Assembly (NCBI RefSeq): GCF_902459535.1
Contig: NZ_LR699553.1
Span: 4,402,001-4,466,000, forward strand
Source: Paraburkholderia dioscoreae
Lineage (GTDB): Bacteria; Pseudomonadota; Gammaproteobacteria; Burkholderiales; Burkholderiaceae
Reading direction: 5' to 3'
Length of the DNA: 64,000 nucleotides
The stretch's first letter is position 1; each line of letters begins with the position of its first letter. Positions 17,228 to 25,846 of the stretch are shown piece after piece. Made by a program: the position numbers and the translations under genes. The notes under the pieces were generated by a model, which worked only from the letters and a program-made list of their open reading frames with translations, did no database searches and was not told the origin of the DNA.

Positions 17228-18343
17228 CTAGGCGCGCCACTCCAGACATTGTTGCCTGACGGCTTCATGCAAGGACTTTTCCCGTTCGACGACGCCGCGC
17301 AGCCACGTCGCGTCATTGACCTGACTGCGCGCAATCGCGCCGATTTCGGCCAGCGCATTGCCCGAACCCAACGCTTCGGCGTGCGGAGCGATCCGGTCCA
17401 GCGTTTCGAGAATGTCTTCGGAAATCGTCTTGCGTTCGCCCGTCTGCGGATTGATGCAGGTGCCGGCAAGACCAAACCGGCATGCTTCAAAACGATTGAA
17501 GGTGTAGACGAGGTAGTCGTCTTCCTTCGGCGTGATCGGTTTGTCGAGCAGCAGATGCCGGGCAAGCGTCTGGATGTAGCAGGCAATCGCCGCCGCACGA
17601 TCCACCGACAACGGCGTGTCCATGACGCGCACTTCGATCGTGCCGAAACCGGGCTTCGGCCGGATGTCCCAGTAAAAATCCTTCATGCTGTTGACCACGC
17701 CGGTGTGGACCATCTTCGAGAAATATTCCTCGAAACTGTCCCACGTCAACACGAACGGCGCGCGGCCCGACAGCGGAAACGCGAACACGGAATTCAGTCG
17801 TGCCGAATGAAAACCGGTATCGACACCCTGCACGAACGGCGACGATGCCGACAACGCGATGAAGTGCGGAATGAAGCGCGACATGGAATGCAGCAGATAG
17901 AGCGCGCTGTTCGGATCCGGGCAGCCGATATGCACGTGCTGGCCGAACACCGTAAATTGCTTGGCGAGATAGCCGTACAACTCGGAGAGATACTGAAAGC
18001 GCGGCGTATCGACGATCTGCCGCTCGCTCCATTGCTGGAACGCATGCGTGCCGCCGCCGCACAGTCCGACGTTCAGGTGATCCGCCGCTGAAACCAGCGT
18101 ATCGCGAATCTTGCGCAAATCGGCAACGGCCTGCTCATGCGTCGTGCAGATGCCGGTCGACAGCTCGATCATGCTTTCGGTGATTTCCGGCGTGATGTTG
18201 CCGGGGATCTTTTCGTCCTTGATGAGGCGCAGCAGATCCGAGCCGGCTTTGGTCAGATCATAGTCGTGCGTGTTGACGATCTGCATCTCGAGTTCGACAC
18301 CGAATGTGAACGGTTTCGAATCGATGAAGGGTTCGAGTGACAT
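17228..18343 (-). CDS. YbdK-type carboxylate-amine ligase (glutamate-cysteine ligase family 2)
   Basis: This 371-aa ATP-dependent ligase belongs to the GCS2 family. The N-terminal metal/substrate motif FTFGVELEMQIV is present, followed by GNITPEITESMIELSTGIC, GGGTHAF and QHVHIGCP. Enzymes of this family have weak gamma-glutamylcysteine ligase activity or form other amides. A distinct, conventional gshA is present at 44096, so this one may have another substrate. It is flanked on both outer sides of its two-gene block by the DnaA-box modules. Confidence 0.9.
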   Translation of the reverse strand: MSLEPFIDSKPFTFGVELEMQIVNTHDYDLTKAGSDLLRLIKDEKIPGNITPEITESMIELSTGICTTHEQAVADLRKIRDTLVSAADHLNVGLCGGGTHAFQQWSERQIVDTPRFQYLSELYGYLAKQFTVFGQHVHIGCPDPNSALYLLHSMSRFIPHFIALSASSPFVQGVDTGFHSARLNSVFAFPLSGRAPFVLTWDSFEEYFSKMVHTGVVNSMKDFYWDIRPKPGFGTIEVRVMDTPLSVDRAAAIACYIQTLARHLLLDKPITPKEDDYLVYTFNRFEACRFGLAGTCINPQTGERKTISEDILETLDRIAPHAEALGSGNALAEIGAIARSQVNDATWLRGVVEREKSLHEAVRQQCLEWRA

Positions 18344-18503
18344 GGCGTCCCCTGGGTCAGTTCGGCCGGGCGTGGGTCCGTGTGCAGGTCACATGCCCGG
18401 CCGTTTTTGAATCGAATATAGGTTGGATAAAGCGTCTCAAGTATCGAGCCTCGGGTCTCGGGCTCCGCGTTTCAGTCAGCGCACTGCGCTGACCGGCTCG
18501 CGC

Positions 18504-19709
18504 TTACTCTTCGCGCCGTTCGGCCACCATCGCGAGACTGCGATAGACGAGCCACGGCCCGAGAATCTGCAGCACGAAAATCGAGCACATCACGATAGCC
18601 CGCAGTTGCGGATCGAAGTTCGGATACAGGTTGTAGGTATCGTCGACCAGCAGATACGCGAGCGCCGACATGGGCGACAGCGACAAACCGAGCGCCATGC
18701 CCTGCTTCCAGTTCAAACCGCTTGGCTTGGCAAACGCCAGCACGCCGACCAGTTTCGCAATGAGGCGCGCAACAATCAGACCCAGCGCCGCGACACCGCC
18801 TAGCGCGATGTCTTTCCATTCGAACGAAGTCAACGTCAGCACGAACAGAATCACCGTCAACAACCAGCCGGCCGTGCCGAAATGCTGGGGCCACAATTGC
18901 GGACGCGCTTCATGATTCTTCACGATGATGCCGGCGGCGAGCAGCGCGAGAATCGTCGACAGCTTGAACAGATGCGCGACAGCGATAGCCAGCAGCACCA
19001 GCCCGAACAGCGCGACAAACGAATGCTCGTCCTGCATGTTCAGACGTCGATAAAAGAACGTGCAGGTGCGCGCGAGCAGGTATGCAAGCACGAGCGAGCC
19101 GACCAGCAGATAAAGCGGCTGCAAAATGGTCGCGAATACGTTGCCATAGACCTCCTGATGCAGCCAGCTCGACACGAGCTTTTCAATCACCACCGCATAC
19201 ATGCTGTTCAGTGCCGTCAAGGTCAGCAGACGCTGCGTGACCTGGCCTTCCGCGCGCAATTCGGTTTTGAGCTGAATCACCATGGCCGGCGAAGTCGCCA
19301 TCGCGATCGCGGCGAGCACGGTAGCCACCATCAGCGGCACGTTCAGGAACAGCAAAACCGGCAAAACCAGCGCGAATGTCAGCGTGGCTTCGGCCACGCT
19401 CGACAGAATCAGCCAGGGATTGCGACGGATCCAGCGCAAATCGAGCCGGCTGCCGAGTTCGAACAGCAGCAAACCGAGCGCGACGTCGAGCAACGGACGC
19501 GCGGCGCTCGCGGAATCCGCATCGATTACGCCCGAGCCGGCCGCGCCGGCGACGAGGCCAATGACCGCATACCCGGAAATGCGCGGCAAACGCCACGCGC
19601 GATAGCAAAGCTCACCGCATAGACCTGCCGCGAGCAATGCGAGACCAGCCCAAAAAATGGCGTCGGGTGAAAGCGGCCAGGCTGGAAAAAATGAAAACGC
19701 CGAATTCAT
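18504..19709 (-). CDS. Kef-type cation:proton antiporter (CPA2), membrane domain only
   Basis: This is an about 401-aa integral membrane protein with roughly 11-12 hydrophobic segments in the Na_H_exchanger pattern (for example WAGLALLAAGLCGEL, LLLFELGSRLDLRWI, LAAIAMATSPAMVIQLKTEL). The ATG at 19709 has an AAGGAG site; an in-frame start at 19763 is less likely. The C-terminal TrkA-N/RCK nucleotide-binding domain of KefB/KefC is missing, so gating by glutathione adducts as in Kef is not expected. It lies upstream of the YbdK-type ligase gene in the same direction. Confidence 0.88.
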   Translation of the reverse strand: MNSAFSFFPAWPLSPDAIFWAGLALLAAGLCGELCYRAWRLPRISGYAVIGLVAGAAGSGVIDADSASAARPLLDVALGLLLFELGSRLDLRWIRRNPWLILSSVAEATLTFALVLPVLLFLNVPLMVATVLAAIAMATSPAMVIQLKTELRAEGQVTQRLLTLTALNSMYAVVIEKLVSSWLHQEVYGNVFATILQPLYLLVGSLVLAYLLARTCTFFYRRLNMQDEHSFVALFGLVLLAIAVAHLFKLSTILALLAAGIIVKNHEARPQLWPQHFGTAGWLLTVILFVLTLTSFEWKDIALGGVAALGLIVARLIAKLVGVLAFAKPSGLNWKQGMALGLSLSPMSALAYLLVDDTYNLYPNFDPQLRAIVMCSIFVLQILGPWLVYRSLAMVAERREE

Positions 19710-20280
19710 CGTAATGGGTTCTCCTTTGCAGCAACGGCGGACGACACGAACCGGCGCAAACACCGGCGAGCGGGTGGACGCATGAAGCGCTCACTGTCGC
19801 GATCGCTTCGCATGGCCAGCGTTGCGAGTTTTCAACGATCGGATGATCTGAATGCGCCGCAGCCGCAGGGAGCCTGACGCATTCGGGTGTGGCCGTAGCA
19901 ACCGGCACGGTGAAAAAGAACGCCGTCGACTTTGAATCAGATTCTGATTGAGCCGCACCGTTCCGTTTGCTGCGTGTGCCGCTGTAGAGGCAAGGCACGA
20001 CGCGGAAAAGAACGGCGATTGTGCCATAGCTTTTTCAGCCTCGACCGAAAAGACACGAACGTGCTGACAAAACGGTAAAAACGTACGTTATCTCGGCGAC
20101 ATGAGGAAAAAGCGACCGTTTTAGGCCTGAAATCGACCGCGTGCGCGGCTAGTTTGAAGATGGCAGATGTGTTTTTCGGGACATAGCGGGGGAAGCGTCT
20201 GCCCAGATAGCGGGGTGCGAGCTATGCCGATGAGCGCCGTTTCAGCCACGGCCTTTCTGTTTACAGGTTTACCGTATGTA
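19710..20280. other. Intergenic stretch between antiporter gene and DnaA-box cluster B
   Basis: No gene is supported here. An inverted repeat AATCAG-ATT-CTGATT (19935-19949) about 230 bp upstream of the antiporter gene could be an operator. The rest is relatively AT-rich for this genome, with several A-tracts between 20020 and 20110. Confidence 0.4.
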
Positions 20281-20520
20281 TACGTAGTAACAGTTAACAA
20301 AGCGCCTCGGTTTCTGTGGATAACTCCTGTTTACCGAAACGAATCATTGGTTTGCCGGCCGCATAACCGGATGCACAGCATGTGCGGGAGCGGCGGGTAT
20401 ACAAGAGCAACTTTTTGTGATTTCCGGCCGCAGCGGAGTTACCCCGTTTACGTCCACAACGGTTCCACATGAGTTGCGCGGGTAAACGGCGCGGTTATCC
20501 ACAAGTGTCGGTGGATAACC
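20281..20520 (-). other. DnaA-box cluster B (origin-like module, inverted copy of A)
   Basis: Read on the minus strand the order is as follows. An inverted box pair comes first: 20510-20518 (one mismatch) and 20495-20503 (perfect TTATCCACA on the plus strand), with a 6-nt spacer, inside a perfect 10-bp inverted repeat GGTTATCCAC/GTGGATAACC at 20493-20520. About 171 nt later comes a third, perfect box at 20315-20323. It is followed by TTTGTTAACTG and TACTACGTATAC (20281-20301). Element order, orientation and the 6-nt pair spacing match cluster A at 16886-17109, pointing the other way. No gene is present. Confidence 0.6.
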
Positions 20521-20560
20521 GGGTCGGGCAAAGGTGCCCGGCGGGCCGCCGTTAACGCAG

Positions 20561-22531
20561 TTATCTCACCGTCCCCTGACGCAGTGCGCGCAACAGGAAG
20601 CGCGCGGGATCGATGTCTTCAGCCAGATCCCGTTCGAGCGGCCACGGTTCGCCTTCCAGTTGCGAGGCGATCAGTTCCGCGCCGAGCGCTGCCCACACCA
20701 GCCCACGCGAACCGTAGGCAAACGCGCCGTACAGGCCGTCTGTGCGCGGCAGATCGAGCGGCCATGCGCCCCGCAGACGCTGGGTGTCGCGTGCTGCTAG
20801 GGTTTCGTCGGCGAGCTGGCCGATCATCGGCATGCGGTCGCTGGTGACGCAACGGAACGCGACGCGCCCAGCCAACGCCGCCGACTCGGAGCGATCGACG
20901 ATGCCTGCAAACGCCGGCAACATCTGCGCGACGCGCGCCAGGTTTTCCAGATGGCCATCCGCGCGAAGCGACGTGTCGGAGTCGTCGAGTTCATAGGTGG
21001 CGCCGGTCAGCGTGACGCCGTTGGCAAGCGGTACGGCGTAGCCTTCGCCAATCACCGGCAACTCGAGCGGCGGACGCACCATGCCGGCCGGCAGTAACGT
21101 GAGCTGGCCGCGAATGCTGCGAGTCGGCGCGTGCTGCAAACCGGCGATGCGCGCGGCATCGTGAGCACTCGCTACGATCACCACCGGCGCACGCGCGACA
21201 ACCTGACCCGCCGTGTCGACGATGATCCACTGACCGCCCGCCCGCTCGACCCGCGCGACGTCCACTCCGAAGCGGCGTTCGAGCAACGAACCCGCCGCGG
21301 CGCACTGCGCGGCGCAGAGCGATGCAGGATCGATCCAGCCGCCGTACGGAAAGAACCAGCCGCCGTGCGCGAGCGGCATGCCGGCCAGCCGTTGAGCTTC
21401 GTCTGCCGGGACGGACGTCACGTACTCCGATGGATAGCCTGCCGCGGCGATCGCTTCGCTGATCGACAAGGCTTCCTCGTCATCCGCGGCGATCTGCAAC
21501 AGACCCTTGCTGCCGCGAGATGGTCCGTGGCCGAGCCGTTCGAGCGCAGCCCAATGCCTGAGCGAATAGAGGAAGCCGGCCCGCGTGACGCGTGAGGCGA
21601 CGCTGTCGTCACGGGAAATCATGGGGTGGAACACGCCTGCCGGATTGCCGGACGCTTCCTGAGCAACGGCTGCATGCCGTTCGAGCGACGTGACGCGCCA
21701 GCCGCGCGCGGCCAGCCGCTCGATCACCGCGCAGCCGGCGAGGCCCGTGCCGATCACCACGGCATGCCGTTCGTCGACCACGAGCGCCGCGGGCGGCTCA
21801 TGACGCCGCACGCGCCAGCGCGGCGCGAAGTGGCCGACCAGCATCGCGCGTTTCCAGCCGAAACCGTCCACCTTGCGGTATTCAAAACCGCACTGGGTCA
21901 ACGCGCGTTTGATGTCGCCGGCGCTGCTGTAGGTGGCGAATGTGGCACCCTCGCCGGCCAGCCGCGCGAGCGCCTTGAAGATCGCAGGAGTCCAGAGTTC
22001 GGGATTCCTGGCCGGCGCGAAACCGTCGAGGTAGAACGCATCGGCGCGCAGCCTCAAGGCCGGCACGCTGTCCTGTGCGTCGGCAAAAACGAGCGTGAGT
22101 ACGACGCGCCCCTCCTCGAATTCAAGCCGATGCGTGCCGGGGACGAGCATCGGCCAGACATCCGCGAGCGCTTGCGCCAGGTCCGCGATCTCCGGATCGG
22201 AAATCGTCGCCGCATACACTTTGCGTAAATCGTCGACGGTAAACGGATGTTTCTCAGTCGAGACGAAATGGAGTCGCTCGCAGCGTGAGGAATCTGCGCG
22301 CCACGCGGCCCAGGTCACCAGAAAGTTGATGCCCATGCCGAAGCCGGTTTCGAGCACGGTGAAAATGCGACGGCCTTGCCACCGCTCGGGTAGTGCATTG
22401 CCTCGCAGGAAAACGTAGTGAGCCTGTTCGAGACCACCCACGGCGCTGTGATAGATGTCGTCGTAGAGCGGCGAAAAAGGCGTGCCGTTGTCGCGAAAAG
22501 CGAGGACGGCGGGGATCAGCGGATCAGTCAT
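20561..22531 (-). CDS. mnmC: Bifunctional tRNA 5-methylaminomethyl-2-thiouridine methyltransferase/oxidoreductase
   Basis: This 656-aa bifunctional enzyme completes mnm5s2U34 in tRNA wobble positions. The N-terminal methyltransferase half carries the SAM motif ETGFGMGINFLVTW and YLDGFAPARNPELWT. The C-terminal FAD oxidoreductase half carries VVIGTGLAGCAVIERLA and late motifs such as SRGLVWAALGAELIAS. The start at 22531 (MTDPLIPAVLAFRDNGTPFS) fits the family; the longer open frame to 22858 is non-coding upstream sequence containing a repeat. Length is close to the E. coli protein (668 aa). Confidence 0.93.
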   Translation of the reverse strand: MTDPLIPAVLAFRDNGTPFSPLYDDIYHSAVGGLEQAHYVFLRGNALPERWQGRRIFTVLETGFGMGINFLVTWAAWRADSSRCERLHFVSTEKHPFTVDDLRKVYAATISDPEIADLAQALADVWPMLVPGTHRLEFEEGRVVLTLVFADAQDSVPALRLRADAFYLDGFAPARNPELWTPAIFKALARLAGEGATFATYSSAGDIKRALTQCGFEYRKVDGFGWKRAMLVGHFAPRWRVRRHEPPAALVVDERHAVVIGTGLAGCAVIERLAARGWRVTSLERHAAVAQEASGNPAGVFHPMISRDDSVASRVTRAGFLYSLRHWAALERLGHGPSRGSKGLLQIAADDEEALSISEAIAAAGYPSEYVTSVPADEAQRLAGMPLAHGGWFFPYGGWIDPASLCAAQCAAAGSLLERRFGVDVARVERAGGQWIIVDTAGQVVARAPVVIVASAHDAARIAGLQHAPTRSIRGQLTLLPAGMVRPPLELPVIGEGYAVPLANGVTLTGATYELDDSDTSLRADGHLENLARVAQMLPAFAGIVDRSESAALAGRVAFRCVTSDRMPMIGQLADETLAARDTQRLRGAWPLDLPRTDGLYGAFAYGSRGLVWAALGAELIASQLEGEPWPLERDLAEDIDPARFLLRALRQGTVR

Positions 22532-22971
22532 GCGCGAGGGAAAATGACGCTCGGAAAAATGCCCTCCGGAACCTGTCGCTGCGCGCCAGACCCCCACAAG
22601 GGCGTGAGAAAACTTGGGGCGGCCCGGCGTTTTCTCATACGCGCGTGAACGTTGCCGCCCACGCCTGGCTCGCCGGACGGCGGAAAATGACCCGCCGAAC
22701 GTTGGCAAAAACCAACGCCAAGCCCCGTCCGTACTGGGTTTGAGCCCTCGGTTAGAGGTCGCCGGGAGCAAAAACGGCGGTTTCGTTGCAATATCCGCTG
22801 CGCAACCGCGTAATTCTTCGAAACCCTTATCCTGATTGGGTTTGCGCTGCGCTATCATAGCAAGCGCCGCGAAGGGAGCGGCAGCACGGCCGACGGGCGG
22901 TTATCTGTCCGGCGCTATTGGTCCGGAGGGGATCCGGAGCTGGAGCTGCTCGACGGCGCGGCCCGCGCACG
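22532..22971. other. Intergenic stretch between mnmC and hup
   Basis: Contains the hairpin repeat at 22601-22640 and, near its end, the hup promoter. The open frames that cross it look like shadows, with arginine/proline-rich composition and no family resemblance. Confidence 0.5.
22601..22640. repeat. Intergenic hairpin repeat, copy 1
   Basis: TGAGAAAAC and GTTTTCTCA form perfect 9-bp arms around a GC-rich loop ending GGCCCGGC. A related sequence with degenerate arms occurs at 31601-31636; both contain GCCCGGCGTTTTCT. It lies upstream of mnmC. Confidence 0.5.
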
Positions 22972-22977
22972 TATAAT
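22972..22977 (+). promoter_or_regulatory. -10 element of hup promoter
   Basis: A perfect TATAAT lies 50 bp upstream of the hup start codon. The -35 region is weak (GC-rich CTCGAC about 17 bp upstream), so an activator or an UP-type effect may be involved. Confidence 0.5.
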
Positions 22978-23026
22978 CGGCGCGTTCGCGCTGTTCGTGT
23001 CAACCTAAACTCAGAAAGGAACCTTA

Positions 23027-23305
23027 ATGAACAAACAGGAACTGATCGACGCCGTCGCTGGACAGACGGGCGCCAGCAAGGCTCAAACCGGTGAAACGCT
23101 GGACACGTTGCTTGAAGTGATCAAGAAGTCTGTGTCGAAGGGTGATGCGGTCCAGTTGATCGGCTTCGGCAGCTTCGGTTCGGGCAAGCGGGCAGCACGT
23201 ACGGGTCGTAACCCCAAGACCGGCGAAACTATCAAGATCCCGGCCGCCAAGACCGTCAAGTTCACGGCTGGTAAGGCGTTCAAAGACGCAGTCAACAAGC
23301 GCTAA
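23027..23305 (+). CDS. hup: HU family DNA-binding protein
   Basis: This 92-aa nucleoid protein begins MNKQELIDAVA and has the standard HU arm (GFGSFGSGKRAARTGRNPKT), the FxxRxxRxGRNPxTG-like segment and a basic end. It bends DNA and stabilises nucleoid structure; it also assists replication initiation in other bacteria, which is of interest because the DnaA-box modules lie within 7 kb. The ribosome site is AGAAAGGAACCTTA. A strong terminator follows. Confidence 0.97.
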   Translation: MNKQELIDAVAGQTGASKAQTGETLDTLLEVIKKSVSKGDAVQLIGFGSFGSGKRAARTGRNPKTGETIKIPAAKTVKFTAGKAFKDAVNKR

Positions 23306-23330
23306 GCAGACTACTGCCAGGCAGTTGACA

Positions 23331-23353
23331 CCCGCCAACGGCGGGTTTTTTTT
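23331..23353 (+). terminator. Intrinsic terminator of hup
   Basis: CCCGCC-AAC-GGCGGG (23331-23345) is followed by a run of eight T. Confidence 0.9.
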
Positions 23354-23433
23354 CGCCTGCGCGTTTCGCGCTGGGCAGGGGGCACGGGATAGCGGCGAGC
23401 GTCGCGACTATCCCGCCGGCAGCAAGAGGCCGC

Positions 23434-24729
23434 TTAGTCGTGGCGATGCACTATATCACCGTGACCATCGTGATCGTGATCGTGATCATCTTCGTCGAAG
23501 TCCCAGGCCGGGAACGGATCGGCGAGCTTCGCCCAGGCTTGCGGTCCCTGCGCGTATTCCTCATCGGTCAACAGGCAAGCGTCGAACTTAGCGGTCCAGA
23601 CAGCCGGATCGATGCCGACACCGATCATGACCAGTTCCTGGCGACGGTCGCCAATACTCAGATCGTCCGGGTCGCCATACCAGTCCGCGGCGATTTCGGC
23701 GGCCAGTTCGTCGTCGCCGTCGGGCCATTCGCTGCGATCCTGAGCGGCCCACCACATGCCCGCCGGGCCGTGCCGGCAAGCACCGCCCGCCTGCGAGAGC
23801 GAACCGGCGATATCGTTACGCGTGGCCAGCCAGAAGAAGCCCTTGCTGCGCAGAACGCCCTTCCACTCCTGATGCAGCAGCGCCCACAGGCGTTCTGGGT
23901 GAAACGGCCGGCGCGCGCGGTAAATGAAATTGCCGATGCCGAATTCGTCCGCTTCACCGTGATGGGCGTGACCGTGCTCGTGGTCATGCTCATGATTGAG
24001 CGACGCCAGCCAGCCCGGCGCGCTCGATGCCTCGTCGAAATCGAAGCGGCCGGTGTTCAGCACCTGCGCGAGCGGCACCTCGCCGAAGCGGGCGACCACC
24101 TGCACCGCGCGCGGGTTGATCCGGCCGAGAATGCGCTGCAGGCGCGTGAGTTCGTCCGCGCTGACCAGGTCCGCCTTGTTCACCACCAGCACGTCGCAGA
24201 ATTCGATCTGCTCGATCAGCAACTCCACAAGCGTGCGGTCGTCTTCTTCGCTCGCCGCGATGCCGCGCTCGGCGAGCGCGTCGGCCGAACCGTAGTCGCG
24301 CAGGAAGTTGAATGCATCGACCACGGTCACCATCGTGTCGAGTCGCGCGACGTCGGACAGCGACGCACCTTCGTCGTCGACGAAGGTGAAGGTTTCGGCG
24401 ATCGGCATGGGTTCGGCCACGCCGGTCGACTCGATCAGGATCGCGTCGAAGCGTTGCTCGGCCGCGAGACGCTTGATCTCGACCCTCAAATCGTCGCGCA
24501 GCGTGCAGCAGATGCAGCCGTTCGACAACTCGACGAGTTGCTCCTCGACGTGAGAAAGCGCGGCGGCGTCGCGCACGAGTGTCGCATCGATATTAACGGC
24601 GGCCAGATCGTTGACGATCACGGCCACGCGCAAACCGGCGCGATTCGCGAGAATGTGATTCAGGAGCGTGGTCTTGCCGGCGCCCAGAAAACCGGAGAGC
24701 ACGGTGACGGGCAGTAGCGGCTGGTTCAT
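23434..24729 (-). CDS. CobW/COG0523 (ZigA-like) GTPase metallochaperone
   Basis: This 431-aa G3E GTPase has Walker A GFLGAGKTT at residues 13-21, the metal motif GCICC with Cys72, Cys74 and Cys75, and ESTGVAEP as the switch region. Two histidine-rich stretches are visible: an internal one (HEHDHEHGHAHHGE, near residue 290) and the C-terminal DDHDHDHDGHGDIVHRHD. These proteins deliver or buffer zinc or cobalt. The ATG at 24729 gives the family start MNQPLLPVTVLSGF; the upstream extension to 24834 is unlikely. No clear Zur box was seen upstream. Confidence 0.9.
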   Translation of the reverse strand: MNQPLLPVTVLSGFLGAGKTTLLNHILANRAGLRVAVIVNDLAAVNIDATLVRDAAALSHVEEQLVELSNGCICCTLRDDLRVEIKRLAAEQRFDAILIESTGVAEPMPIAETFTFVDDEGASLSDVARLDTMVTVVDAFNFLRDYGSADALAERGIAASEEDDRTLVELLIEQIEFCDVLVVNKADLVSADELTRLQRILGRINPRAVQVVARFGEVPLAQVLNTGRFDFDEASSAPGWLASLNHEHDHEHGHAHHGEADEFGIGNFIYRARRPFHPERLWALLHQEWKGVLRSKGFFWLATRNDIAGSLSQAGGACRHGPAGMWWAAQDRSEWPDGDDELAAEIAADWYGDPDDLSIGDRRQELVMIGVGIDPAVWTAKFDACLLTDEEYAQGPQAWAKLADPFPAWDFDEDDHDHDHDGHGDIVHRHD

Positions 24730-24886
24730 CGCAGTACGGAAAAGCTGGAGGATTGGAAGGCGTGCCGGGCTTGGGGTCGCATGACTGCGTAACCCGAATG
24801 ACGCTCGAAGCCCGGCGGCGGCACGAAGCCGCATTGTGCATCAAAACGGCCAGCGGCCGCGGAATGGGTCAGATCAGCGGGCCGGA

Positions 24887-25333
24887 TCAGCGCGCAGCCG
24901 GCATCAGATTCCACTTGCGCAGGATCGCGACGATCTGCTGCGCGTACTTGTCCCGCAGTGCCGGGGTTTCTGAATGATATGCGCCGATGGCCTGCCAGGT
25001 GTTGCCGTACTTGTTCATCTGGCGGCGCAGATGCCATGCCGCGATATAGACGTTCTTGCACGGCTCCATGAGTGTGCCTTGCGAGATGCCGTACTGAGCG
25101 AGCGTGGGCAGATGGACGGAATTGATCTGCATGACGCCGTAGTCGATCGAGCCGTTGGCGTTCTTATGTTGCGCGTCGGGCCGATTATGCGACTCCTGCC
25201 ACGCGATTGCGCGCAGAATCAGGGGGTTGACCTTCTGATACCTGGCGGCTTCGTCAAAGCAATCGGCGTGCGCCGACCCTGCTGCGATCAGCACGGCAAG
25301 TCCCGCAGTGACAGTGACGAAGGAGCGTTTCAT
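24887..25333 (-). CDS. Small lytic transglycosylase (SLT domain, IagB/VirB1-like)
   Basis: This 148-aa exported protein has a signal peptide over residues 1-23 (MKRSFVTVTAGLAVLIAAGSAHA). Its SLT domain carries the catalytic Glu47 in AIAWQESHN and the motif GVMQINSVHLPTL. Such enzymes open peptidoglycan for assembly of cell-envelope machines. It is divergent from gspD, so it may help insert the type II secretion apparatus, though that link is only positional. Confidence 0.88.
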   Translation of the reverse strand: MKRSFVTVTAGLAVLIAAGSAHADCFDEAARYQKVNPLILRAIAWQESHNRPDAQHKNANGSIDYGVMQINSVHLPTLAQYGISQGTLMEPCKNVYIAAWHLRRQMNKYGNTWQAIGAYHSETPALRDKYAQQIVAILRKWNLMPAAR

Positions 25334-25846
25334 CGGTCAAGACCACTAAGTAATGCGCAAGAGTAAGGTTCGGTAAGGGATCGCGTCGGCCATACTTCAG
25401 CCGCCGACAGCCGTCGGGCCACGCTGGCCGGGCATTTGTCGGACATCGGGGAAAACCCGCGCCGGCAACCCGCAACCAGGGACTCGATCGGCTCGTATCA
25501 TACCGGCAGGCAGACCTCCGTCAAGTTGGCTAACCGACATAAGCACGCAGAAAACGGCACATCTCTTGCGCGTCACGGAACATCTCATTAGCTTTCAGTT
25601 ACTTGACAATGAGGGGCGATCTTTAGAGGAATCGCACGCACAGTTTGTTTTGTGACAAATCCGACATGAAAAACTGGTACTGTTCATTTTTTTCGGACAT
25701 CGGGCGGCGGGCAGCGAGGGCGATGATCGTCCGCGAGGCCGGCCTGCAGATCGACAGGGCGGCGGCCTGCTCCCATGTCCGCACTGCATGACCGTCGGCG
25801 GCTACGGCTGTCGGCATCAATACCCTATTCCATGAGAAGAAATCGT
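25334..25846. other. Divergent upstream region of gspD and the transglycosylase gene
   Basis: This 513-bp region holds no supported gene. A TTGACA hexamer at 25603-25608 on the plus strand is a possible -35 for gspD, but no convincing -10 is spaced correctly. Part of the region (25610-25700) is AT-rich for this genome. Confidence 0.4.

Noticed and set aside
20561..22858. Longer reading of mnmC to 22858
   Set aside because: The extra 109 residues are low-complexity, cross a hairpin repeat and do not resemble MnmC, which starts at MTDPLIPAVL.
25603..25630. gspD promoter from TTGACA at 25603
   Set aside because: No -10 hexamer at proper spacing, so I kept it only as a note.
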